Source: Bretschneidera sinensis
Taxonomy: Eukaryota; Streptophyta; Magnoliopsida; Brassicales; Akaniaceae
Assembly: GCA_023935145.1 (NCBI GenBank)
Contig: CM043703.1
Location: 25,691,727 to 25,755,726 of the forward strand
Direction of reading: 5' to 3'
Length of the DNA stretch: 64,000 nucleotides
Shown: positions 55,475 to 64,000 of the stretch, in pieces
Layout of the letters: the number at the start of each line of letters is the position of its first letter
How positions within the stretch are numbered: position 1 is the first letter of the stretch
Translations under genes and position numbers: made by a program
Notes under the pieces: generated by a model
What the model saw: the letters and a program-made list of their open reading frames with translations, nothing else
What the model was told of the DNA's origin: nothing
Databases searched by the model: none

Positions 55475-56410
55475 AGTCCGAGGAGATGATGTTGTGCTGA
55501 ACTGCTCAAAGTTTGGTAAATAGGTTCGATGAGATAAAACTTAGTCAAATTCCTCGGAGTTTGGAGAATAGGTCCGATGAGATGACACTTAGTCAAACTG
55601 CTTAGAGTTTTGGAGAGTAGGTCCGAATAGATGGCATTGAGCCAAACTACTTGGAGTTTGGAGAGTAGGTTCGAAGAGATGACATTCAGTTAAACTGCTC
55701 GGAGTTTGGAGAATTAGTCTGAGGAGATGACGCTCAATCAAACTACTCAGAGTTTTAGAGAGTATATCCTAGGAGATGACACTTAGTCAAACTGCTCAGA
55801 GTTTAGAGAGTATGTCCTAGGAAATGACACTTAGTCAAACTGCTCAGAGTTTAGAGAGTATGTCCTAGGAGATAACATTCAGTCAACCTGTTCGAAGTTT
55901 TGGATAGTAGGTCCGAGGAGATGACACTCAGTCAAACTACTCAGAGTTTGGAGAATAAGTCCGAAGAGATGACACTTAGTCAAACTGCTCGGAGTTTGAT
56001 GGAGACTTCTAAGGAGAATGATAAGGATTAAACTGCTTGGAGTTTGATGGAGACTTTCAAAGAGAATAATAAGGGTCAAACTGCTTGGAGTTTAATGGAG
56101 ACTTCTAAGGAGAATGATAAGGGTCAAACTGCTTGAAATTTGATGGAGACTTTCCTAGAAGAATGATAAGGATCAAACTGCTCGGAGTTTGATGGATACT
56201 TCTGAGGAGAGTGATAAGTGTCAAACTGCTCGGAGTTTGACGCAGACTTTCAAGGAGAATGATAAGGGTCAAACTGCTTGGAGTTTGATGGAGACTTTCG
56301 AGGAGAATAATATAGGTTAAATTGTTCGGAGTTTAATGGAGATTTTCGAGAAGAATGATAAGGATTAAACTGCTCATAGTTTGATGGAGACTTCTAAGGA
56401 GAATGAACTT
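55475..56410 (-). repeat. 48-bp minisatellite, 19 copies of two variants
   Basis: The repeats are contiguous. The common core is AAACTGCTCGGAGTTT on the plus strand. The first ten units continue GGAGAGTAGGTCCGAGGAG-ATGACACTCAGTC (variant A, 55475-55985). The last nine continue GATGGAGACTTCTAAGGAG-AATGATAAGGGTC (variant B, 55985-56410). Unit spacing is 47-50 bp. The array lies between the antisense ORF's promoter side and the PPT. Confidence 0.88.
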
Positions 56411-57055
56411 GTTCATTTGTAATGTGAAAATAGGTGCGGTAGTGGGTATTAAGCCTATTTGGTTTTTGGAGCCTATTAATATGGGCCATTGTTTTTAACT
56501 TTTTAAAGCTTACTAACTAGGCCAAGATCCTTTGATTCAGAGCCCATTAGGTAAGCTATTGCTTCTAGAATGTTTATTGGGAGTTAATGAGGGTGTAGAC
56601 ATTTTCGATCGCTGTGAAAGGACAGAGTGTTCTCAAGTATCCAAAAGAGCGGTGTCAGTTCATAAGTAAAACGGTGCGTCCCTTCGTTTATGTAAAAAAG
56701 TGTGCGTATTCTTGGTTATTTGAAAGGACAATGCTTCGTTGTGACCGTTTACAATTGCAATGATTAACTTCTCCTCGTTTGAATCGCATATAGTTGTGAA
56801 GAACTCTTTATAAGGGAGTGAAGGCCTCCTTTGCTTTTCACTTCACTCATTTGCAATCTAAGAAATATTTGAGAGCATTCGGAGTCTAAGAAAGAGGAAG
56901 AACTCGGAGTCTGAGAGGGCAGAGCTTTTGTAGATCGTTTGGAGTTTAAGGACAAAGAGGAGCTCAAAGTCTATGGAGCTTTCGGAGTCTATTTGGGTTA
57001 ATAACTTTGGAGTTTAAAGCTTCTTATCTTTGGTGAGTTCTTTCCTCTTCTCTTA
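56411..57055 (+). promoter_or_regulatory. Putative promoter and leader of the antisense ORF
   Basis: A TATA-like CTCTTTATAAGGG lies at about 56806-56818 and is followed by a CT-rich stretch (GCCTCCTTTGCTTTTCACTTCACTC), typical of a plant transcription start. A 200-base leader with GGAGTCTRAG short repeats leads to the ATG at 57056. This would transcribe against pol. It is inferred from sequence layout only. Confidence 0.4.
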
Positions 57056-57396
57056 ATGTCTTTTAATAGTGATAAAAGTAGTGGTAGTGATTGGAGTAGT
57101 GATGAAAGTAGGAGTAATAATGATAGGAGTAAGAGTAGTAATGATAGTAGAAGTAGTAGTGAAGGTAGAGGAGAAAGTTCTAAGGAGGTTGAGGTGGGTA
57201 GCACCTCAGTTGGATCTCGAGCATTAGTGCCTTATGAGGGAGGAGAGACTTCATCATCCTCGGAAGGCAACCATGCCCTGACTGAACTCCGAGAGGAAAT
57301 AAGGGAGGAGGAAAGGGTGAATATGGTTTTCTGTGCTAACTCAAGCCCAAACAAACTGAAAGAGGAATAGCTCCTAGTACTTAGGACCATATATAG

Positions 57397-58574
57397 TATA
57401 AACTGAGGTTCAAACCCAAGAAGGGGGTGAAGTAGGTTTTAAAAACATTTTGCTAATTAACTTGAAGGTTTTAAAACAGTTTAATATACAAAGCACACAA
57501 TCAAACAATATTCTTGAAAATAAAGGAGTTAAGAAAGAGAATATGCAAACTTTGTTTATAGTGGTTCAGTAATATCGGAATCTCTCCGACCCTACGTCCA
57601 CTTTCTTCGAGGAACCTCCTTGAAGTAATCCACTAATCGTTAGTCGAACAACTTCATGGGTGTTGCACAAACCTTACAATAATCTCTTCCTCACGGAAGT
57701 TACAAACGAAGTGTTTAATCCTAAACACTCTAAGAGTTACACCAACTCTTTCCCTTTACAATAAATTGTATTAACTGTAAAGTAAATGGTGGAGAGATGG
57801 CAATGAATGCTTTTTACAACTGAATAATATCTCTTTTTCAAGAACCAGCTTGAAGAATGGCTCATAATGAATATTTCAAAGCTTTTGAGAATTAATAAGC
57901 TATATGATGAACTGAATATTCTATCTCTTTGTTTTAAATGCTCATTGAAGTGGGTTTATATAGCCTTGAATCAATATGGCCGTTTGACACTGACTTGGTA
58001 GGTTTAGGGCATTAAATTCTCAAGTCTCACGTCTTAAATGGTTATATTTTCGAATTACCAGTTGACTGGGTCCTTGTACCAGTCGATTGAGTCAAGTGAA
58101 AAATCTCCACTTTTAGGTTTAGGAAGAGTATTAGTTGACTGGATCATAGCACCAGTCGACTGAGTGAAGTTACCAGTCAACTGGGTTCTTAGTACCAGTC
58201 AACTGGCAACTTACTGCCCCATTTTCTAATCGACTGGTATGTAGACCCAGTCAATTGGGTTGTCTTTCAACCTAGTTTTCATGTTTCAAAATAGTTTTTT
58301 TGACTTAGAAACTTTTTGTATTTTAGTTTTTGTCAAATCCTTTTGTAAATTGAGCCATAGATCAAGCTAGTTAATTGAATTTAGAGATTTACAGAGTGAT
58401 TCAATTACTTTAATGCCTATTCTAGATCTTTTATCTTCTTTTGGTGTCTGAATGTGTTGAGTTCTTGCATCTTATTCTTGAATTAAATGCTTTTACCACT
58501 TAAATATTTAGATAAAACTGTTAGTGCAATTTAAGTAATGCTTTGTCATTATTAAAATCAAATAGGAGTCAACA
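57397..58574 (-). mobile_element. Solo LTR of a SIRE-like Copia element
   Basis: This 1178-bp segment is homologous to the LTR at 14793-15998 and flanked by a perfect TSD TATAG (57392-57396 and 58575-58579). Removing it and one TSD leaves the surrounding antisense ORF in one phase, which confirms the ends. No internal region remains, as expected from LTR-LTR recombination. Eight palindromic 15-mers lie at 58058-58257. The minus-strand TATA is near 57956. Confidence 0.9.
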
Positions 58575-59559
58575 TATAGGATCTTTGAAGAGTATGGGCT
58601 TAGGAATACTGAAGTTAGGGAGCGAGCCTTTGATAACCTAAGGGAAAAGGGCCCTTTGAATTGTGTGTCTATACCCACTTCCTTAAAGTTGGGCTTTATT
58701 TGCCCCTACATCATTTCTTCTGCACCATCCTCAACCATTATGGCATAACCTTATATCAGTTGGTGCCTAACTCCATGTGTCTGATAATAGCCTTTGTATA
58801 TGTCTATACAAAAGTGAAGGGGGAGAGTAAAGAAGGGGTTGTTAAAGAAGAAGCCCACTTCTATCAAAGTGGAATGATCAATTCTTCTATGTGCAAAGTG
58901 ATAGGAGCTTTGGAGTTCCTCTAATGTGGGACCTGGATCTTGTATGACCCAATAAGAAGCCTAACCTTCTGAGACGTGAGCTAAATAGGGTGACCAACAT
59001 GGTGAGCAGACCTATAGATGTTAATATTATGTATAAGAATTCTGAGTAAGCTAAATTCAGACTATGTCCAAAGGGCCCAAAAGAGAAGGTCTGAGCCTTC
59101 TTACTTGGTGTTTTCCTTCTTCATGTTAAATATTTATACACATATCTCGTTCTTTTTACAAAAATGGATGCATTGAAGGCAGCTCAAATGGCAGTGAAGA
59201 GGTCACATAAAAGAAGGTGTTTGGAGAAGTCTACAAGTCAACCTAAGGAGAAGAAGGCTAACACCGATGAGCGTCCTCGCCATGCTACTCCTCCTCCAGC
59301 CATCATCCGAGTGGATGAGTCTATTCTCACTCCCTCTTCTTCAAGAATTGTGGTGTTTAGACTTGCATCTAAGTATTCCTTAGTACTTCTTGAAGTCCTG
59401 AGGCTTGATTGGAACGTGAAGATCACTGACTCGATCTTTGGCAGTGCCAATATTTCTCGGGAACACATGATCCTAGGCATTCCTCTTAAGTACTTGTACC
59501 GACTGAGTTAAGAGCCCATTGAGGCCCTTAGTGCGTTGGTGGAGGACCTGGCCTTTAAG

Positions 59560-59631
59560 GTATCTTATAACCTTTCTCTCTCAGTTCTTTTGTTTAAGTC
59601 CGATGAGTACTAAATTATACATTTTTTTCAG
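59560..59631 (+). other. Probable intron in the antisense ORF
   Basis: The donor AAG/GTATCTT and the acceptor TTTTTTTCAG/TCG bracket 72 bp with in-frame stops. Coding resemblance resumes on both sides. Confidence 0.5.
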
Positions 59632-60150
59632 TCGAACATAGCTGCATGAGTAATGTCCCATTGTTATGTAGATCTGGACAAAAATATTGGGGATAGCCAC
59701 CACTTCATCTGGACTTTTTGGGAGTCCTTGGCGAAGTTCATAGTCGATAATGTGAGCTTGGAAAGGGGCAGGGCTCCATTGTTTGAGGAATTGGAGGAGG
59801 CTAGGATCGAAAGGAACACAATCCATGCTGAAGCGAGGAGGGTCACAGTCGAGATGGAGGTTATCGTGAAGGATACCGTGGCAAAGGCCTTGGCAGACTT
59901 CAAAGAGTCCACAGAGTTCAAGAATGTCGTCGTGAGTGCTTCTAAAGACTTCTACCTCGATGACTTTGAGGAGGCCAAGAAGCAGGTCTCCGAGGCTTAC
60001 CCGGAGCAGAAGTTTTCTATGGTTGCGATCCTAGGTTTTGATAACAAGGACATTGTTGTTGAGGACCCCAGATGGACTGAAGAAGATGGTGAGGAGGTCC
60101 ATACTCGAGCTGCTGATGAGGAGGGTGAGGAGGATATGGCCGCGTACTAG

Positions 60151-60429
60151 GGCCTCAGTAGTTTTTTTTATATCTTTTTTTTTATTTTAGGCCTTTAGTG
60201 CCTTTTTGTAAAAAATTCTAAGTTAATGAAGATCTTTCCTTTTGGTGCAATGTCTGCCTTTTATTCTTTTTGTTTCTTTTATTGGTTTAAGATGAAATTA
60301 TGGAGTCCGAGGAGAAAAATCTTGGAGCTTCTTCCTCGATCTATGTCCTAGTAAAAGAAGCTTTAAACCTTTATTAAACACAATGAGAACTTTAAAAGAA
60401 AAAAAAAACATGGATCTTCTTTATTGATA
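60151..60429. other. Junction between the antisense ORF and pol
   Basis: This is a T-rich stretch after the antisense stop, with AATGAAG and poly-T runs near 60160-60190. The two convergent coding regions end here within 300 bp of each other. No other gene is present. Confidence 0.5.
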
Positions 60430-61390
60430 ATATTAATTGGAGAAATAAATACTGATAGCGTTCCAAGTCTTGGGTATTGGTTTTCCATCCAAATCCTTAA
60501 GTTCGAATATACCGGCTTGGTTTACTCTTTTGATACGGCAAGGTTCTTCCCAATTTGGGTAGAGCTTTGATGTCTCTCGAGGATGGGAGACTTCATTTTT
60601 TCAAAGCATCGAGTCGTGTAGCTTAAAAGTTATTCCACGGACTTGGGAATTGTAATATCTCGTCACCCTCTAGCGATAAGCAATTAGCCTGATCTGGGCT
60701 TTATCTCTTACTTTGTCAATGAGATCGCTGTTCATCGTAAGGGATTTTTCATTATTAGCTTTGTCGAAGCTTTGCATCCGTAATGATGATGTCCCTATTT
60801 TGAAGAGGATAACAACCTTTGACCTATAGGCCAAGAAAAAGGGAGTTTCTCTAATGGGAGTCCGCATGGTCATCTGGTAGGCCTAGAGGACATTAGGTAG
60901 GTGCTTAACCCATTGTCTATCAATGTCGTTAAGTCTCTTCTTGATTTCTTGCAAGAGAGTCCTATTAGTTAATTTGGTTTTCCCGTTATCCTGTGGATAG
61001 CCTACTAAGGAAAAACGGTTCTCAATCTGGAGTTCTTGGCAAAAGGATTTGAATTGAGAGCTATCAAATTGTTTGCCATTGTTGGTGACAAGTATCATTG
61101 GTATGCCGAATCGACATACTATTGATTTCTAGATAAACCCTCGGGTTTGGTAGTCTAAGATGCTTGCAAGGGGCTCGGCTTCCATCCATTTGGTGAAGTA
61201 ATTGATAATAACCATCAGATGTTTCTTTTTCCCTTAAACTTCTTGGAAAGGACTAAGGATGTCCATTCCCCACATAGTAAAGGGAAGTTGACTAGTGATT
61301 GACATAGTGAATTAGTTGGTCATCGTGGCACGGAGGTATGTTGCTGACAAGTTTTGCACCTTTTGACCATCTCATTGGCGTCGCAGAGCA
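60430..61390 (-). pseudogene. Tat-lineage gypsy integrase
   Basis: The minus strand shows the rve core: WGMDIL with the first catalytic Asp near 61275, INYFTKWMEAEPLA, ILVTNNGKQFDSSQF near 61085, GYPQDNGKTKLTNRTLLQEIKKRL near 60985, LPNVL, then ETPFFLAYRSKVVI and the GPF/chromo-less C-terminus (NWEEP, FELKDLDGKP) to 60430. In place of the second catalytic Asp (usually TDNG) there is Asn. In place of the catalytic Glu (usually AEVTNR) there is Lys. With the frame breaks, it is inactive. Confidence 0.85.
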
Positions 61391-62450
61391 TCTTGGCCAG
61401 TAATGGCCGTGGCAGAGTATCTTGAAGGCTAAGGCTCGGTCTACCTGGTAATTGCCATATATGCCCTTATGAACTTCTCAGAGGGCATAATCTGCATTGG
61501 TTATCCCGAAGCATTTTAGATAAGGAGTGGTGAGACCCTTTTTGTATAGTTGTCCTTCGATGTTAATGTCGTGAAGCGTGGGAGATGAGCTTCTTGGCTT
61601 CATTCTTCTGGTTGGTAAGTGTACCATCTCTCAAGTACTGGAGAATTGGATCTATCCAGGATTGCTCTTCGATCACGGGCATGACCAAGACTTCATCAAT
61701 GATGGGTGCATCAAGGTTCTTGAGATAGACCGTTTTGGTGAGGTCAGACTATCTGAAGGAGGCAAGTCGTGTTAAACGATCTACCCTCAAATTACATGCT
61801 CGGGGTACTTGAATTATTTGGAACCTCTTGAAGGTTGCTGCAAATTCACGAGCATTTTCAAGATACTTAATGATTTTCGCACCTCTGGCTCATACTCATT
61901 GGTCATCTGGTTAACCACCAGCTATGAATCGTTGTGTGCTTCTAAGGCTTCGATAGCCAATGTTTTTGCTAGCTTTATCCCTGCAAGCAACGCTTCATAC
62001 TCGACCTTGTTGTTTGAGGCTTTGAACTCGAACCTTAAAGTATACTCTATAATAAAAAATCTGGGACTGCTGAGGATAAGACCGACTCTGCTGCCAATTT
62101 GATTGGAGGATCCATCAACATACAGTGTCCAACTCGTGATCTGCTCACATTCCTCAAACTATTGCCTCTCGGTAAGTATTTTGGAGAACGTGGTTTCCAC
62201 GATAAAGTCAGCTAAGGCTTAGGCCTTGATTGTTGTCCAAGGTTTGTACCGGATGTCAAACTCTCCAAGCTTTATGGACCACTTTACCAGCCTTCCGGAG
62301 AGATCTGGTTTGTAGAGTACTTGTCTTAAAGGCTGATCGGTCAGTAGGTTGATAATGTAGGCTTGGAAGTATGGTTGGAGCTTCCGAGCTATGACTAGGA
62401 GAGCGTATACCATTTTCTCGATGGGGAGATACCTTGTTTCAGCATTATAG
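61391..62450 (-). pseudogene. Tat-lineage RNase H and linker
   Basis: Minus-strand blocks in order: VVYALLVIARKLQPYFQAY.INLLTDQPLRQVL (62330-62413), SGRLVKWSIKLGEFDIRYKP, then WTLYVDGSSNQIGSRVGLIL, EYEALLAGIKLAKTLAI and HNDS.LVVNQM (61895-62130). This is the second, archaeal-type RNase H usual in Tat elements, with the DG.S and E residues visible. Stops interrupt it near 62218, 61940 and others. The lower part (61391-61740) is poorly conserved linker before the integrase zinc region. Confidence 0.8.
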
Positions 62451-62579
62451 AGAAGTCAACTGACGTAGTAGTGTTCATCCCCGATAATGGGCTTGGTCAA
62501 GAGTGGGGGGTTCAAGTATTCCTTCAATTCCTCAAAGGGTTTCTGGCAGTCCTCTGTCAGGCCAAATCTTTGGCTTTTC

Positions 62580-63480
62580 TAATAGCTTTAAAGAATGGTA
62601 AGCACCTCTTGATAAATTTGGACATAAATTAGTTGAGTGCGGCTATGCGCCAAGTTAACCTCTGTGCCTCTTTGATGTTCCGAGGAAGAGTCATATCTAA
62701 GATTGCTATGATCTTCTCGGAATTTAATCTTATCCCTCGTTGTGTGACCATAAAGCTTAAGAATTTCTCAGAGGTGACTCCGAAGGCACGCTTCCTTGGG
62801 TTCAGCTTCATTTGGTGATGTCGGAGTATACCAAACACTTCTTCCAAATAGAACTAGTGGTCCTCAGCCTTTATACTCTTTACAAGCATATCATCAATGT
62901 ATACTTCCATATTTTTACCGACTTATTTTTTGAAAATCTTGTTAACCAGCCTTTGATAGTTTGCCTCTATATTTTTCTGTCCGAAGGGCATTACCTTGTA
63001 GCAATATAAGCCTCGGTCAGTAACAAAGGCGGTCTTAAGCTGATCTGGCTCATGCATGAGGATCTAGTTGTAACTTGAATACGTGTGCATGAAACTGAGT
63101 AATTCATGTTCAAAAGTGGCATCGACCAATTGGTCTATCCGAGGTAGAGGAAAGTTGTCATTTGGATAGGCTTTATTCATATCCGTGAAATCGATACATA
63201 TTCTCCATTTGTCATTGGCCTTCTTTACCATCACCACATTGGCGATCCATTTTGGGTAGTCCGCTTCCTGGATAAAATTGGCCGCAAAGAGCTTATCTAT
63301 CTTTTCTCTATAGTGTTTTGTCGTTCTTGGGCGAATGACCTTTTCTTCTTAATGATAGGCTTATGGCTCGGATCCATATTTAATCTATGGACGATGACTT
63401 TTGGGGTCCACTAACTAACGCCACTGACCAAGTGTAGAACTTTCTTGCGTAGGATGGTTGCCCTCTGCTGCTGGTCTTCT
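62580..63480 (-). pseudogene. Tat-lineage reverse transcriptase
   Basis: The minus-strand reading from about 63320 gives ADYPKWIANVVMVKKANDKWRICIDFTDMNKAYPNDNFPLPR in pieces, then IDQLVD, LLSFMHTYSSYN, TAFVTDRGLYCYKVMPFG, the catalytic YIDD (VYIDDMLVKS, near 62885), LRHHQMKLNPRKRAFGV and LGFMVTQRGI-like text. It is the same family block seen as a remnant at 17510-17845. Several stops and an altered spacing near 63060 break it. Confidence 0.85.
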
Positions 63481-64000
63481 AAAGATTGTTTTGATGGTGC
63501 CCGTAATTGTGGTTGTGTGACCTTGGCCACTCAGGGGATGTATGTCACTCCGACCCTATTTACTAGGACTTAGCTTGGGACTCTACCTAGGAATTCGGTA
63601 ATGGCTCCGATCATACCTTAATTGTCTAATGGTCTGCCTATAGAGGCGTTGGGATCGATCCTTATTGTCTCAGAATTGGCGAGGCCCAATGTATTCCTTT
63701 AAGAACCCTCGTTGAAGGGGGGGTGGGGGATCTAATTTTGCTTTTGAGAGCATGGAATTTCTCAATGTCATACCTTGTAATCCCTCTAGAAATGGCACCA
63801 CCTGCTTCGATTCCCGCTCTCATTTGGGGTGAAGTTGTTTCAAAGGCAAATGGAGAAGGTCTCAGTCCCTCTTTCATTTGAAGGCTTCCTTTATCCTTTT
63901 GTCCATCTCTTCCAGTCTTTTATCCACATCAGTGTGGTTCTTAGAGATGGAGAAGTCTTGGGATCTCGTCTTGGCATAAAGAGAAGACTCGGTAGTGGAG
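63481..64000 (-). pseudogene. Degraded gag/protease-side region of the Tat element
   Basis: It holds an open 71-codon stretch (63662-63877) and broken text. I see no retropepsin DTG motif between here and the RT, so protease seems deleted or unrecognisable. A DVDKRLEEMDKRIKEAF-like coiled-coil segment near 63900 may be the gag N-terminal side. If so, gag and RT are joined by a deletion. Confidence 0.4.

Larger units (their letters stand above)
57056..60150 (+). pseudogene. Antisense ORF of the Tat element (Transposase_28-like), interrupted
   Basis: It starts at 57056 with a Ser/Asp/Arg-rich N-terminus. The frame carries a TAG at 57368 and is cut at 57396 by a SIRE solo LTR. It resumes at 58580 in the matching phase (IFEEYGLRNTEVRERAF). 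The conserved 'putative gypsy type transposon' block follows at 58661-58790 after a +1 shift (GLYLPLHHFFCTILNHYGITLYQLVPNS). A basic middle (59164-59511), a likely GT-AG intron at 59560-59631 and a Glu-rich, coiled-coil-like C-terminus with FKESTEFKNVVV..YLDDFEEAKKQV (to 60150) follow. Function in the family is unknown. This copy is broken. Confidence 0.75.
54720..64000 (-). mobile_element. Tat-lineage Ty3/gypsy element with antisense ORF
   Basis: Minus-strand 5' to 3' order in the window is a gag/protease-side fragment (63480-64000), RT, RNase H, integrase, then an ORF on the opposite strand (57056-60150), a 48-bp tandem array, PPT, and the 3' LTR (54720-55238). Several plant Tat-clade families (Grande, RIRE2, Retand) are known to have this pol-aORF-tandem repeats-LTR design. 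All pol frames carry stops. The 5' LTR and most of gag are beyond 64000. Confidence 0.8.

Noticed and set aside
55414..56410. Tandem units considered as a CRISPR array
   Set aside because: Units are contiguous, diverged and without unique spacers, and the DNA is plant nuclear.
56998..57204. Leu/Ser-rich ORF resembling a membrane segment
   Set aside because: It is the complement of the AGT/AAT-rich Ser region of the antisense ORF.

Overview
This is nuclear DNA of a flowering plant, almost certainly a eudicot. It has GT-AG introns, AT-rich spacers, plant LTR retrotransposons of several lineages, hAT-type MITEs, and primer-binding sites matching plant initiator tRNA-Met and tRNA-Asp. I cannot name the species. 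Two cellular loci are visible. One is an apparently intact type-2 ACC synthase gene (minus strand, 28922-30958, four exons, 477 codons). The other is a broken organellar-type HflX/GTPBP6-like GTPase gene (minus strand, about 39038-53163). Nearly everything else is retrotransposon in various states of decay.

Layout. 1-1644: 3' end of a Tork/Tnt1-like Copia element with its 3' LTR. 1645-2890: a minus-strand plant-transposon protein fragment behind an LTR-like promoter. 2890-15998: a SIRE/Maximus-like Copia element on the minus strand, split inside gag by a young Ty3/gypsy element (7142-14214, TSD TTAGT). The gypsy element has matching 1349-bp LTRs and an intact 812-codon gag-protease ORF but no pol. 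15999-19603: a decayed plus-strand Tat-lineage gypsy element with a 56-bp minisatellite before its 3' LTR. 20009-24852: an old but structurally complete small Copia element (297-bp LTRs, TSD GACCT). 24858-28921: spacer with a 160-bp triplication and a hAT MITE. 28922-31130: the ACS gene and core promoter. 31131-39037: AT-rich spacer.

39038-53163: the HflX pseudogene. Its introns host a nest of LTR elements: element A (40226-46936) contains B (40550-44395), which contains C (40975-43364); a 304-bp TRIM (D) also sits inside A. A deleted Copia element (48929-50654) lies in another intron. 53439-54272: a larger hAT-like repeat. 54720-64000 and beyond: a minus-strand Tat-lineage gypsy element with 3' LTR, PPT, a 48-bp two-variant minisatellite, an antisense ORF that is interrupted by a SIRE solo LTR, integrase, RNase H and RT.

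The elements mark the history of the locus. Target-site duplications place most insertions exactly and give their order. The two Tat elements both carry tandem arrays between coding region and 3' LTR. Three separate LTR-like promoters share clusters of a near-palindromic 15-mer upstream of a TATA box. The ACS gene has escaped insertion, while the HflX gene has lost an exon, several splice sites and its reading frame. All alignments and difference counts here were made by eye.
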